Assembly: GCA_017938315.1 (NCBI GenBank)
Contig: JAGBBV010000013.1
Span: 152,478 to 216,477 of the forward strand
Direction: 5' to 3'
Origin: Lachnospiraceae bacterium
Lineage (GTDB): Bacteria > Bacillota > Clostridia > Lachnospirales > Lachnospiraceae
DNA: 64,000 nucleotides
Within the stretch, counting starts at the first letter, position 1, and every line of letters begins with the position of its first letter. The notes beneath the pieces are model-generated. The model saw only the letters and a program-made list of their open reading frames with translations, did no database searches and was not told where the DNA came from. Of the stretch, positions 15,484-25,105 are shown piece after piece. The position numbers were made by a program, and so were the translations under genes.

Positions 15484-17484
15484 ATGACCAATGCAAAAGA
15501 TAAAAGAATAAAAAAACTAAAGAAAAAACGTATATGGCCATCTGTATTTGGACTGCTTTTTATGTTGTTTCTTTTTACCGTTATTGTAATTGCTGTCATT
15601 GCATCAGTTGGACTTGACGTATTTGACAGAAAGATGAGTGATGGAAGCAATCAGTCTGCAATGGTTGCTAAAATATATGAAGGGTATACGGAAGAAAGTG
15701 CTTCACATATTAACGAGATGGTTATGACGTATATCGGATTATCGCCGGAGATAGAGGCAGTAGGGCTTATAGACAGTGAGGGGAAAAAGGTGTGGTCCAG
15801 TCACAACGCATATCCCGATACTGAGCGTGTAACAACTTTTGAACTGCAGACCTTTGGAACGAACTTGCCAATGAAGATTGTCGTGGAAGAAGATCTGGAA
15901 GAAGTGTTTACCCTTGAAGACAATGAAGTGACAGTCAATGATGACCTTATTGAAGCATTGGGACTGTTACGGGTGTTTAGGGATAACAGTATCGTTTTAG
16001 GCAGAGAAAATAGCAATTTGGTTAGCTTTAAAATATGGTTTGTTGTTCCGGTTAATCAATTAAATGTATATGTGTTAAACAATATCAGCATTAATGTTCA
16101 GGATTTGTTTATGCTTTTGGTAAGTGTGGGCATTTTTATTCTGATTATTTTAATCTTTACAATATACTATATTATTTCTTTCTTTAGCGTGATTGCGAGT
16201 ATGCGTAAAACTACCAAAATCATATATACAGATATGGTGACGGGCGGAGATAATTGGCTCCACTTTGTAAAGAAAGGGGCATCACTTTTAAAGCGTAGTA
16301 AAAGAAATGCTAAGCGATATGCTGTGCTGCATATGAGAATGCGTAAATACAGAAGTTTTTGTACATGCTTCGGTGTGCAGGAGGGAGAAGCTTTAATTGA
16401 GAAATTATATTGTACAGCAAAAAAGAAACTGAAAAGAAATGAATTGATTGCATATCATGAAAATGCTGAATTCGGAATACTGCTTACTTATACGGACAGA
16501 GCACAATTGTCTTCGAGAATTGAAATGCTTGAGAAAGAATTGAGTACAGTTTTGCCAAATATGAAGTTATATTTCGGAATCGGAGTGTGCGAAGTAAAAC
16601 CCGGTGAAAGGGATGTGGAGACGTTATATAATAATGCACTGATAGCATGTGATTTATTGGGTGAGGAAGCCGAACTGCAGATTGCGTTCTTTGACGAAGA
16701 AATGAATAAACAAAAGATGTGGGAACGCAAAGTGGAAGATGAGATGGAAAGAGCCTTAACCAACAAAGAGTTTAAGGTATATTTACAACCTAAAATCAGT
16801 GCAAAACAGGAAATTCTGGCAGGTGCAGAGGCCCTGGTCAGATGGATTCATCCGGTAGATGGCTTTATTCCACCGAACCGATTTATTCCCATATTTGAAC
16901 AGAATGGTTTTATTCTTAAATTAGATGACTATATGCTTGAAGAGGTGGCAAGAATACAGGCACAGTGGATTTCTGAAGGCAGAAGGATAGTGCCTATATC
17001 CGTGAATGTCTCCCGGGCACATTTCACAAGAGAAGACTTGGCAGAACACATATGTAAGATAGTGGACAAATACAAAGTTCCCCATGACGTCATCGAATTA
17101 GAATTGACGGAAAGCGCATTCTTTGACGATAAAAAAGTGCTTCTTGGCACTGTGCAAAAACTTAGAAACTTTGGCTTCATTGTATCAATGGATGACTTCG
17201 GAGCCGGCTATTCTTCCTTAAACTCCTTAAAAGAATTACAAATAGATGTGCTTAAGATAGATGCAGACTTCTTTAGAGGAGAAAATGTGGAAGAGAGAGG
17301 CATGTTGATTGTTTCCGAAGTAATTGATCTGGCAAAAAAGCTGAATATGAAAATTGTGGCGGAAGGAATTGAGAGCAGGGAGCAGGTAGACTTCCTGATA
17401 GAGCAGGAGTGTGACTTGATACAGGGATATTTTTTCGCAAAACCTATGGCTATAGAGGAGTTTGTGGAGAAATACAAAAATTAA
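15484..17484 (+). CDS. membrane sensor with degenerate GGDEF and active-type EAL domain (c-di-GMP phosphodiesterase)
   Basis: This 666-residue protein would degrade cyclic di-GMP to pGpG. TM1 is at about residues 18-43, an extracytoplasmic sensor follows, and a second membrane segment spans about 200-230. The next 160 residues resemble a GGDEF domain, but its signature is replaced by HENAEFGILL, so it is not a cyclase. The EAL domain (about 425-666) keeps the catalytic set: EALVRW near 447, NVSRAHFT, ELTES, MDDFGAGYSS, LKIDADFF, AEGIES and QGYFF. The start at 15484 has a GAGGTAAA ribosome site. It lies at the island edge, followed by other signalling genes. The degenerate GGDEF may bind GTP as an allosteric site, as known in similar proteins. 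Confidence 0.92.
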   Translation: MTNAKDKRIKKLKKKRIWPSVFGLLFMLFLFTVIVIAVIASVGLDVFDRKMSDGSNQSAMVAKIYEGYTEESASHINEMVMTYIGLSPEIEAVGLIDSEGKKVWSSHNAYPDTERVTTFELQTFGTNLPMKIVVEEDLEEVFTLEDNEVTVNDDLIEALGLLRVFRDNSIVLGRENSNLVSFKIWFVVPVNQLNVYVLNNISINVQDLFMLLVSVGIFILIILIFTIYYIISFFSVIASMRKTTKIIYTDMVTGGDNWLHFVKKGASLLKRSKRNAKRYAVLHMRMRKYRSFCTCFGVQEGEALIEKLYCTAKKKLKRNELIAYHENAEFGILLTYTDRAQLSSRIEMLEKELSTVLPNMKLYFGIGVCEVKPGERDVETLYNNALIACDLLGEEAELQIAFFDEEMNKQKMWERKVEDEMERALTNKEFKVYLQPKISAKQEILAGAEALVRWIHPVDGFIPPNRFIPIFEQNGFILKLDDYMLEEVARIQAQWISEGRRIVPISVNVSRAHFTREDLAEHICKIVDKYKVPHDVIELELTESAFFDDKKVLLGTVQKLRNFGFIVSMDDFGAGYSSLNSLKELQIDVLKIDADFFRGENVEERGMLIVSEVIDLAKKLNMKIVAEGIESREQVDFLIEQECDLIQGYFFAKPMAIEEFVEKYKN

Positions 17485-17515
17485 GTTATACATAGAAGAT
17501 GTGTCGGAGAAAATG

Positions 17516-17544
17516 TTGGAAAACACCCTATTTTTTGGTAAAAT
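17516..17544 (+). promoter_or_regulatory. promoter of the cysteine hydrolase gene
   Basis: -35 TTGGAA (17516-17521), a 17-base spacer and -10 TAAAAT (17539-17544), 35 bases before the start codon. Confidence 0.6.
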
Positions 17545-17578
17545 AATATTAATATAAAAAACAAAAGAGGACATTTAA

Positions 17579-18091
17579 ATGAAATACTTAATTGTGGTAG
17601 ATATGCAGAATGATTTTATTGACGGAGCATTGGGAAGCAAGGAGGCCTTGGCAATTGTTCCATATGTAAAAGAACTCATTGTTTCATTTGAAGGCAAGGT
17701 TCTTTTTACAAGAGACACACATTTTGAAAATTATATGGAGACCCAGGAAGGACGTAATCTTCCCGTGAAGCATTGCATAAAGGGTACGGATGGATGGAAA
17801 ATCCGTGAGGAACTTGATACGCTTAGAAAGACAGAAGCAATTGATAAGACCACCTTTGGATCCAAGGAATTAGTATATTTGTTACAGGAGGAAAGGGAAA
17901 TCGAAAGCATCATGTTTGTTGGACTTTGTACAGATATTTGTGTGATTTCCAATGTTATGTTAGTAAAGGCTTTTTACCCGGAAATTCCGCTGACTGTAGA
18001 TGCCAAGGGATGTGCAGGTGTGACACCTGAAAGTCACAAAACGGCATTAGATGCCATGAAGGCAATACAGGTGAATGTTATAAATGAGTAA
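17579..18091 (+). CDS. cysteine hydrolase, isochorismatase/nicotinamidase family
   Basis: This 170-residue enzyme has the family's catalytic triad. Asp8 lies in VVDMQNDF, a Lys in IDKTTFGS near 90 and the nucleophilic Cys in GLCTDICV near 118. Metal-ligand candidates Asp and His are in TRDTHFENY. Members hydrolyse nicotinamide or related amides. The short length and DTH motif fit the nicotinamidase-like clostridial group, but the substrate is not certain. The start has an AGAGGACA ribosome site and its own promoter. It ends 30 bases before the HD-GYP regulator, probably in one transcript, though there is no obvious functional link. Confidence 0.88.
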   Translation: MKYLIVVDMQNDFIDGALGSKEALAIVPYVKELIVSFEGKVLFTRDTHFENYMETQEGRNLPVKHCIKGTDGWKIREELDTLRKTEAIDKTTFGSKELVYLLQEEREIESIMFVGLCTDICVISNVMLVKAFYPEIPLTVDAKGCAGVTPESHKTALDAMKAIQVNVINE

Positions 18092-18121
18092 AAGAAGTAA
18101 ACAATTGGAGTGAAGAAGGCT

Positions 18122-19105
18122 ATGAAGCATATTTTAGTTGTTGATGATAATAAAACAAATCTTGCAGTGGCAAAAAGTGAGTTGTCGAAAAACTATCAGG
18201 TGACGCCGGTAATTTCAGGGCATCAGGCACTGCAGTTTCTGGAAAAAAGAAAAACAGATTTGATATTACTGGATATTAACATGCCGGAAATGGACGGAAG
18301 AGAAACAATGCGATGCATCCGTGAAAGGAAGGAATGGGCAAGTATCCCAATTATTTTCCTTACAGCAGACTCCTCTCCTGAGACAGAGGCACAGTGTTTA
18401 TCAGACGGTGCTGATGACTTTATTGCAAAACCCTTTGTGCCCCAAGTTATGCAGAGCAGGGTAGGACGTATATTGGAACTGGCAGAACTGAGAAGTAATC
18501 TGGAAATGAAATTGGCTGAGAAAACAAAGCAGGTTGAACAGATAACTTTAAATGCCATTATGGCAATTGCAAATACGATTGAAGCAAAAGACAGATATAC
18601 CAGAGGCCATTCTAACCGTGTTGCGCGTTACTGTGTAGAGATAGCTACTCGTCTTGGTATGAGCGAAGAAGAAATAAAGGCATTGAATTTCATGGCCTTG
18701 CTCCATGATATTGGGAAAATAGGCGTGCCGGATGAAATTCTTAATAAACCGATGCCGTTAGATGATGATGATTTTGAAATTGTTAAAATGCATCCTGCTA
18801 TAGGTAGTGAAATCCTAAAAGATTTAACTTCAATGCCCAATATGCATATAGGTGCACTGTGTCATCATGAGCGGTATGACGGAAAGGGATATCCTTCCGG
18901 ATTGAAAGGAGAAGAAATACCCATAGAGGCACGTATGATAGCAATTGCAGATTCCTATGATGCCATGTCATCTAATCGTGCATACAGAGAGGCACTTCCG
19001 CGGGAGCAAGTATTGGATGAACTGAGAAAAGGGCGGGGCACACAATTCGACCCGTCAGTACTGGATGTGTTCTTAGACATGCTGGACAAGAATTTTTTTG
19101 ATTAA
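18122..19105 (+). CDS. response regulator with HD-GYP c-di-GMP phosphodiesterase domain
   Basis: The N-terminal receiver domain shows VVDDNKTN, phospho-acceptor Asp in LLDINMPEMDG near 50 and the switch Lys in IAKPF. A short coiled-coil linker (EMKLAEKTKQVEQI) leads to an HD-GYP domain. Its HSNRVARYC, LLHDIGKIGVPDEIL, HHERYDGKGYPSGL and IADSYDAM motifs carry intact metal ligands. HD-GYP enzymes of the RpfG type hydrolyse cyclic di-GMP. The start is uncertain: ATG 18122 has GGAG 11 bases upstream, and an in-frame GTG at 18110 would add four residues. Seventeen bases separate its stop from the start of the hybrid kinase, its likely phosphodonor. Confidence 0.92.
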   Translation: MKHILVVDDNKTNLAVAKSELSKNYQVTPVISGHQALQFLEKRKTDLILLDINMPEMDGRETMRCIRERKEWASIPIIFLTADSSPETEAQCLSDGADDFIAKPFVPQVMQSRVGRILELAELRSNLEMKLAEKTKQVEQITLNAIMAIANTIEAKDRYTRGHSNRVARYCVEIATRLGMSEEEIKALNFMALLHDIGKIGVPDEILNKPMPLDDDDFEIVKMHPAIGSEILKDLTSMPNMHIGALCHHERYDGKGYPSGLKGEEIPIEARMIAIADSYDAMSSNRAYREALPREQVLDELRKGRGTQFDPSVLDVFLDMLDKNFFD

Positions 19106-19121
19106 CGGTGGAGGGCAGAGA

Positions 19122-21899
19122 GTGAAAAGAAAGATTTTACATATGTTTGGGAAAAAAGCAACCGAGCAGGACTTCGGAACACTGGCATTTTGTTGTTTGC
19201 TTATTACAGTTTTTTCAGCATTTATGTGCGTGCTGAATATACTGACATTCAATAAAACGCTGGCTCTTATCACAGGCGGAAATGCGATATGGTGTTTTAT
19301 TAATATTATTTTCTTTTGCGTTTATAAAAGACGCAAACAGATTATTGCCGCAATGATGCTGGGCGGATACATTATGATGCTGCATTTCATGATAACAGGC
19401 GGTGTAAACGGATTCAGCCTTCTTTGGGTATTAGTGGTTCCCCAAGCCATCCAGTTTTGCTTTAATTCAAGCCAAGGTGTATACTTCAGTGTTTTCATGG
19501 GGGTAACAGTAGTGCTGTATATGTGGACACCATTACATGAAATTGGATATCCATATACGGAGACCTATTTGTCAAGATTCCCCATTGTTTATTTTTTTGT
19601 GACTTTTATCAGCAGTGCCATGCAGCACAGAATTGAGAATTACCACGAACGGCAGGAAACTTTGATTCATAATTTGCAGCATGCGAATAGTACAAAAAGC
19701 GATTTCCTGGCTAATATGTCCCACGAAATCAGAACTCCCATGAATGCAATTGTAGGAATGTGCGAGCTCATTTTGCGAGATGACATAAATGAGAATGTAA
19801 GGGAAAATTGCTTTGCCATACAAAACTCAAGCCGTTCCCTATTGGCAATTATTAACGATATATTAAACTTTTCTAAGATAGAAGCCGGAATGATAGAACT
19901 GATAGAGGATAACTTTAACATTGCTTCTACAATTAATGATGTCATCAATATGGCGATGACCAGAAAAGGTGAAAAAAATATTGAAATTATTGTAAAAGTA
20001 GATCCCACAATTCCCAAGGGGCTTGTTGGTGACGAACTTAGAATCCGCCAGGTGATGATCAATTTAGTGACCAATGCGGTAAAATTTACCAACAAGGGCT
20101 GTGTTGTGATTAATATTACACAAAACCGTCATGACTATGGAATTAATTTAAATGTTTCCATAAAGGATACGGGGATTGGCATTTCAGAGGAAAACCTGGA
20201 AAAACTGTTCACCAGCTTCCAGCAGGTTGATACAAGGAAGAACCGCACAGTGGAAGGAACAGGTCTTGGACTTGCCATTTCTAAGAGATTAATAGCCAAA
20301 ATGGGTGGATTTATCAATGTGTCCAGTACATATGGAGAGGGGTCAGAGTTTAGATTTGTAGTGCCCCTTAGAATATCAGACCCGGAACCATTTATACAGG
20401 TGAAAGATGCAGAAAAGGCAAATGTAGCAGTTTATTTGGATGAAGCAAAATATAACCATCCAAAAACTGTTAAGGAATATCAGCGATTGGTACAACACTT
20501 GGGCGCGGAACTGCATGTGCAATTTACAAGATTCCATTCTGCGGATGAGATGAAAGAAGAAATAGAAAGCGGAGAGTTTACTCATTGCTTTACGGCAACG
20601 GAAGAGTATTCAAGGACCCCGGAAGTGTTTAATGAAATTGCGAAAAAGTGCCAGATGATAGTTGTTCAGGACAGATTTGATGTGCTGGATTTACCGGATG
20701 ACATTAAGCACGTATTTAAACCCTTTTATGCTCTTACCTTTGCGGCTATCATGAATAATGAACGGTATGCCTTGGGCGTGAGCGGACAAGACAGGTTTGA
20801 TACCAGATTTATTGCACCGGATGCCAAGGTGCTTATTGTAGATGACAATGCAATTAATTTAAAGGTTGCAGCCGGACTGATGAAGCCCTACAACATGAAA
20901 ATTATTACGGTTGCAAGTGGACAGGAATCCATAGAAGCATTGCAGTCAAAGGACTATGATATCGTGTTTATGGATCATATGATGCCGGATATGGATGGCG
21001 TGGAAGCAACGGAAATCATCAGGAGTATGCAGGATGAATATTATAAGAATGTGCCTATTATTGCCCTTACCGCAAATGCTGTAAGCGGTGCAAGAGAAAT
21101 GTTCTTAGACAAAGGATTTAATGATTTTCTTGCAAAGCCTATTGAAACAGCTGTCCTTGACAGAATGCTTAGGGCATGGTTGCCTAAAGAACTTCAGGTG
21201 ACAACATCCATGATAATACCTGCAGAGGAAGAGAAAACGGTTAATGGAGAAGAAACGTTAGAAAAAGCCTTTGCCGGAGGCCCGGTTAATTATGAAAAAG
21301 GATTACTTTTTTCAGGGGGCGACAAAGAAAATTATTGTGATATCCTAAAGGTATATGTGCACAGTAGCAAGAAATACAAAGAATCCCTTATGGCGCACTA
21401 TGAAACTCAGGATTGGGGCAATTACATCATAGAAATCCATGCATTAAAGAGCTCTTCCTTAAGTATTGGAGCCTTGGAACTTTCAGAGCAGTCCAAGAAT
21501 TTGGAATTGGCTGGAAAAGACGGACGCTATGAAGATGTGTCTAAACGCCATCCTGCGGCGATGAAAATGTATGATGAAGTGGTTGAAAATATTAAGTTAT
21601 ATTTGCAAGAAGCCGGATATTATAAAAATGAAAACAAAGAATCGGCGGAACAAGATATAGAAGAATTATCAGTAGAGAAGTTTACAGAGTATGTTGATAA
21701 GATAAAGGCATGTTGTGAAAACTTTGAAGGTGATGAAGTTACAGAACTGGCAGAAGAATTGTGCAGATGCAAAGTGAACGGAATTTTGCTTGCGGATTAT
21801 TTTGAAGATGTCAAGCAGTATGCGGAAGACTATGAGTATGAGCAGGCACTTTGTGCAATTGAAAAGGCACAGGCGTGCATTAAGGGAGAAGTATCATGA
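19122..21899 (+). CDS. hybrid sensor histidine kinase with receiver and Hpt domains
   Basis: This 925-residue membrane kinase has about six hydrophobic segments in residues 15-170. HisKA follows with NMSHEIRTPMNAIVGM (His near 200), then an HATPase with VTNAVKFT, DTGIGISEE and GTGLGLAI. A segment at about 430-545 looks like a degenerate receiver. A true receiver has VDDNAIN and FMDHMMPDMDG (Asp near 616), and an Hpt domain has EIHALKSSSLSIGA (His near 772). A helical tail of about 65 residues is unrecognised. GTG 19122 is preceded by GGAGGG at 19110-19115; the TTG at 19098 overlaps the previous stop and lacks such a site. A phosphorelay to the HD-GYP regulator is likely. Confidence 0.92.
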   Translation: MKRKILHMFGKKATEQDFGTLAFCCLLITVFSAFMCVLNILTFNKTLALITGGNAIWCFINIIFFCVYKRRKQIIAAMMLGGYIMMLHFMITGGVNGFSLLWVLVVPQAIQFCFNSSQGVYFSVFMGVTVVLYMWTPLHEIGYPYTETYLSRFPIVYFFVTFISSAMQHRIENYHERQETLIHNLQHANSTKSDFLANMSHEIRTPMNAIVGMCELILRDDINENVRENCFAIQNSSRSLLAIINDILNFSKIEAGMIELIEDNFNIASTINDVINMAMTRKGEKNIEIIVKVDPTIPKGLVGDELRIRQVMINLVTNAVKFTNKGCVVINITQNRHDYGINLNVSIKDTGIGISEENLEKLFTSFQQVDTRKNRTVEGTGLGLAISKRLIAKMGGFINVSSTYGEGSEFRFVVPLRISDPEPFIQVKDAEKANVAVYLDEAKYNHPKTVKEYQRLVQHLGAELHVQFTRFHSADEMKEEIESGEFTHCFTATEEYSRTPEVFNEIAKKCQMIVVQDRFDVLDLPDDIKHVFKPFYALTFAAIMNNERYALGVSGQDRFDTRFIAPDAKVLIVDDNAINLKVAAGLMKPYNMKIITVASGQESIEALQSKDYDIVFMDHMMPDMDGVEATEIIRSMQDEYYKNVPIIALTANAVSGAREMFLDKGFNDFLAKPIETAVLDRMLRAWLPKELQVTTSMIIPAEEEKTVNGEETLEKAFAGGPVNYEKGLLFSGGDKENYCDILKVYVHSSKKYKESLMAHYETQDWGNYIIEIHALKSSSLSIGALELSEQSKNLELAGKDGRYEDVSKRHPAAMKMYDEVVENIKLYLQEAGYYKNENKESAEQDIEELSVEKFTEYVDKIKACCENFEGDEVTELAEELCRCKVNGILLADYFEDVKQYAEDYEYEQALCAIEKAQACIKGEVS

Positions 21900-22747
21900 A
21901 AAAGAAATTAGGAATAACATCTGACTGTACCTGCGATATGTCAGAGGAACTGCTGGAACAATATGATGTGGAAGTAATCTACTTTTATATTAATACCGAT
22001 CATGGTAGTTTTAAAGACATGCAGGAAATTACAGCATCAAATGTAGTAGAGTATTTTGCAAATGGTGGGAAGCAGATTAGTACTGTGGCACCGGCAGTCT
22101 ATGAATATGCAGATTTTTTTGAAAAGATGCTTCATAAGTATGAACAGATTATTCATATTACAATTTGTGCAACACTCAGTAAATCTTACGAGAACGCGCT
22201 TGCTGCATCCCAGAGATTTGACGGACGGGTAAAGGTGTTTAACACCAATCATTTATCTACGGGAATAGCCCATTTTGTCATCCGGGCTACGGAGATGGTA
22301 CGAGAGGGAAAAACGTCTGATGACATATTAGCTAATTTAGAGAATATGATAAATAAAGTGTCTACCAGTTTCATTGCAGAAAACGCAGACTACCTGTACA
22401 GAACAGGAAGGGTAAATAAATTTGTGAGATTTGCGTGCTCCACCTTTAATATTCATCCGGTATTATTTGTAAAGAACGGAAAAATAAAATTGAAAACGGT
22501 ACAAATCGGAGATTATGATAAGTCAGTGCTACGGTATGTACGGAAGGAACTTTCCAGACCAGGAAAAATAGACAGAAAACGGGTATTTATTACTTACTGT
22601 ACTTGCCCTATCAGAGTGTTAAATAAAATCAAAAAGCAGGTAAGAGAAATTTGTCCCTTTGATGAAGTGCTGGAGGCCACAGCTTCGGCAACGATTACCA
22701 GTAACTGCGGGGCGAATACGGTAGGTGTATTGTTTGTAAGAAAATAA
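21896..22747 (+). CDS. DegV family protein
   Basis: DegV proteins bind fatty acids; some are FakB partners of a fatty acid kinase, and the role of others is unknown. This 283-residue protein has the typical start GITSDCTCDMSEEL, a central TVAPAVYEY loop in place of the usual TSQPS, and the lipid-pocket region NADYLYRTGRV. It ends with the conserved TITSNCGANTVGVLF. The ATG overlaps the kinase stop by four bases, so it is translationally coupled to the sensor kinase, which is an unusual pairing. The assignment is firm for family and weak for ligand. Confidence 0.88.
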   Translation: MKKKLGITSDCTCDMSEELLEQYDVEVIYFYINTDHGSFKDMQEITASNVVEYFANGGKQISTVAPAVYEYADFFEKMLHKYEQIIHITICATLSKSYENALAASQRFDGRVKVFNTNHLSTGIAHFVIRATEMVREGKTSDDILANLENMINKVSTSFIAENADYLYRTGRVNKFVRFACSTFNIHPVLFVKNGKIKLKTVQIGDYDKSVLRYVRKELSRPGKIDRKRVFITYCTCPIRVLNKIKKQVREICPFDEVLEATASATITSNCGANTVGVLFVRK

Positions 22748-22790
22748 GGAATCATAGGTGCTATGTTGCCTGAGAAGGTTGGAGGAAAAA

Positions 22791-23708
22791 ATGAAATACT
22801 TAATTATTGGAGCAGGCGGGACTGGCGGATGCATGGGTGCTTATATGACACAAGCCGGAAAGGATGTAACGTTGATTGCCAGAGGGGCACATCTTAAAGC
22901 GATGCAGGAAAAGGGACTTTCTATGGAGACATCCCACAAAGGGAATTATATAGTAAATCCCATAAAAGCAACAGATATGGAGCATTACGTGGAAAAACCG
23001 GATGTTATTTTTGTTTGTGTAAAGGGGTATTCCTTGGAAGATACCATTTCCTTTATCCGTAAAGTAGCCAAGCCTGAAACGGTTGTAATTCCGGTTTTGA
23101 ATATTTACGGAACCGGTGGAAAGATGCAAAAAGAACTGCCGGAACTTTTGGTGACGGACGGATGCATTTATATAGTAGGTTTGATTAAAGAACCGGGATG
23201 CATTGTGCAGAGCGGAAATTTATTCAGAGTCGTTTTCGGTGTGCGTGAAGCATCAGAATATCGCAAGGTACTTCAAGATATCAAGAAGGATTTGGAAGAG
23301 AGCGGAATAGAATGTGTACTTTCCGATAATATCCGTAAAGATGCCATGAGAAAGTTTTCTTATATTTCACCGGCTGCAGCATGCGGACAATATTACAAGG
23401 CCGGTTCAGATGACATTCAAAAACCGGGAGAGATACGTGATACGTTTATTGCATTAATTGATGAAATTATGCTTCTCTCGAAGAAGATGGGAATTGTATT
23501 TGAGGAAGATATGGTAAAAACCAACTTGGCTATTATGGATAGTCTTGCACCCAAAGTTAAGACCTCAATGCAGCGGGATGTAGAAGCAGGAAAAGTTTCA
23601 GAAATCGACGGACTTGTTTACTCTGTGGCGCGCATGGGAAAAGAATACGGAGTGGAGTTACCGGTATATCAAAAGATAACGGATGAATTGTCCAAACTCT
23701 ATTCGTAA
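22791..23708 (+). CDS. panE: ketopantoate reductase family protein
   Basis: A Rossmann start with IIGAGGTGGCMGAYM binds NADP(H). A conserved Lys lies in the SDNIRKDAMRKFSYIS region, and the C-terminal helical domain includes GKVSEIDGLVYSV with the family's Glu. PanE reduces 2-dehydropantoate to pantoate in coenzyme A synthesis. Relatives of this fold can serve other 2-oxo acids, so the exact substrate is likely rather than proven. The 305-residue length fits. The ATG at 22791 has a TTGGAGGA ribosome site; the longer frame from 22758 has none. No other pantothenate genes are adjacent. Confidence 0.82.
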   Translation: MKYLIIGAGGTGGCMGAYMTQAGKDVTLIARGAHLKAMQEKGLSMETSHKGNYIVNPIKATDMEHYVEKPDVIFVCVKGYSLEDTISFIRKVAKPETVVIPVLNIYGTGGKMQKELPELLVTDGCIYIVGLIKEPGCIVQSGNLFRVVFGVREASEYRKVLQDIKKDLEESGIECVLSDNIRKDAMRKFSYISPAAACGQYYKAGSDDIQKPGEIRDTFIALIDEIMLLSKKMGIVFEEDMVKTNLAIMDSLAPKVKTSMQRDVEAGKVSEIDGLVYSVARMGKEYGVELPVYQKITDELSKLYS

Positions 23709-23737
23709 TTGCTATTTTCAGAAGTTCTTGCTATACT
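23709..23737 (+). promoter_or_regulatory. promoter of the manC-ugd pair
   Basis: -35 TTGCTA (23709-23714), a 17-base spacer and -10 TATACT (23732-23737), 37 bases before the manC start. Confidence 0.6.
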
Positions 23738-23773
23738 GTTAAAGAATATTAACAAAGATTGAGAGAAAGAGAA

Positions 23774-25084
23774 ATGAATATAATTTTACTATCCGGTGGT
23801 AGTGGAAAACGTTTATGGCCACTATCTAATGATATTAGGTCTAAACAGTTCATTAAAATATTTAAGACAAGTGATGGCGAATATGAATCCATGGTACAGA
23901 GAGTTTACAGACAGATTCTCTCCGTGGATAAAGATGCAACCGTGACCATAGCAACTTCCAAGACACAGGTTTCTTCTATTCATAACCAGCTTGGAAACGG
24001 TGTGGGGGTTTGCGTAGAACCATGTAGAAGAGATACTTTTCCGGCGATTGCTCTTGCTACCACTTATTTGCACGATGTGATGGGTGTGCCGGAGGATGAA
24101 TCTGTTGTGGTATGTCCTGTGGACCCCTATGTAAACCGGGATTATTTTGAAGCAGTACAAAAACTTGGAGAACTTGCGAAAACAGGAGATGCCAATCTGG
24201 TCCTGATGGGAATTGAACCTACTTATCCCAGCGAAAAATACGGATATATTATTCCGGATGGCAAGGAAAATGTGAGCAAGGTGCAGACCTTTAAAGAAAA
24301 ACCGGATGAAGAAACAGCAAAGAGCTATATTGCACAAGGGGCACTTTGGAACGGCGGTGTGTTTGCATACAAATTAAAATATGTATTACAAAAAGCACAT
24401 GAACTGATTGATTATACAGATTATCATGATTTGTTCCATAAATATGAAAGCCTGAATAAAATAAGCTTTGACTACGCCGTAGTAGAAAAGGAAGACAATA
24501 TTCAGGTGATGCGCTTCTCAGGAGAGTGGAAAGACTTGGGAACATGGAATACCTTGACGGAAGCAATGGAAGAGGCAAGTATTGGAGAAGCAATTTTAAA
24601 TGATAAATGTGAAAATGTACATGTTATCAATGAACTTGATGTACCAATTCTTTGTATGGGACTTAAGGATGTGGTGGTATCAGCCAGCGCAGAAGGAATT
24701 TTAGTATCTGACAAAGACCAATCCAGTTATATAAAGCCTTTTGTAGATAAAATAGACCAGCAGATTATGTTTGCGGATAAGTCGTGGGGAAACTTCAGGG
24801 TGCTTGACGTGGAAGAAGAAAGTATGACGATTAAGGTTACCTTAAATCCGGGACATAGTATGAATTATCATAGCCATGCGAGAAGGGATGAAGTCTGGAA
24901 TGTGATTTCCGGAAGCGGAAGAGCTGTTATTGACGGACAGAGTATGCAGGTGAAGACCGGAGATGTAATCACTATGCAGGCAGGCTGTAAGCATACAATA
25001 TTTGCAGAGACAGAGCTGAAGATGATAGAAGTACAAATCGGCAGGGATATTTCCGTGCATGATAAGAAAAAACATGAGTTATAA
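23774..25084 (+). CDS. manC: mannose-1-phosphate guanylyltransferase/mannose-6-phosphate isomerase
   Basis: This 436-residue bifunctional-type enzyme makes GDP-mannose. The N-terminal nucleotidyltransferase shows SGGSGKRLWPLSND, VEPCRRDTFPAIAL, PVDPYV, KEKPD and WNGGVF. The C-terminal cupin domain has NYHSHARRDEVWNVISG with the metal-binding His and Glu residues typical of type II phosphomannose isomerases. The ATG at 23774 is preferred; a TTG at 23759 would add five residues. GDP-mannose feeds capsule or exopolysaccharide synthesis. The following ugd gene supports a surface-polysaccharide role, although no glycosyltransferase lies in the window. Confidence 0.92.
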   Translation: MNIILLSGGSGKRLWPLSNDIRSKQFIKIFKTSDGEYESMVQRVYRQILSVDKDATVTIATSKTQVSSIHNQLGNGVGVCVEPCRRDTFPAIALATTYLHDVMGVPEDESVVVCPVDPYVNRDYFEAVQKLGELAKTGDANLVLMGIEPTYPSEKYGYIIPDGKENVSKVQTFKEKPDEETAKSYIAQGALWNGGVFAYKLKYVLQKAHELIDYTDYHDLFHKYESLNKISFDYAVVEKEDNIQVMRFSGEWKDLGTWNTLTEAMEEASIGEAILNDKCENVHVINELDVPILCMGLKDVVVSASAEGILVSDKDQSSYIKPFVDKIDQQIMFADKSWGNFRVLDVEEESMTIKVTLNPGHSMNYHSHARRDEVWNVISGSGRAVIDGQSMQVKTGDVITMQAGCKHTIFAETELKMIEVQIGRDISVHDKKKHEL

Positions 25085-25105
25085 ATAATGTGAGGTATGG
25101 ACAAG

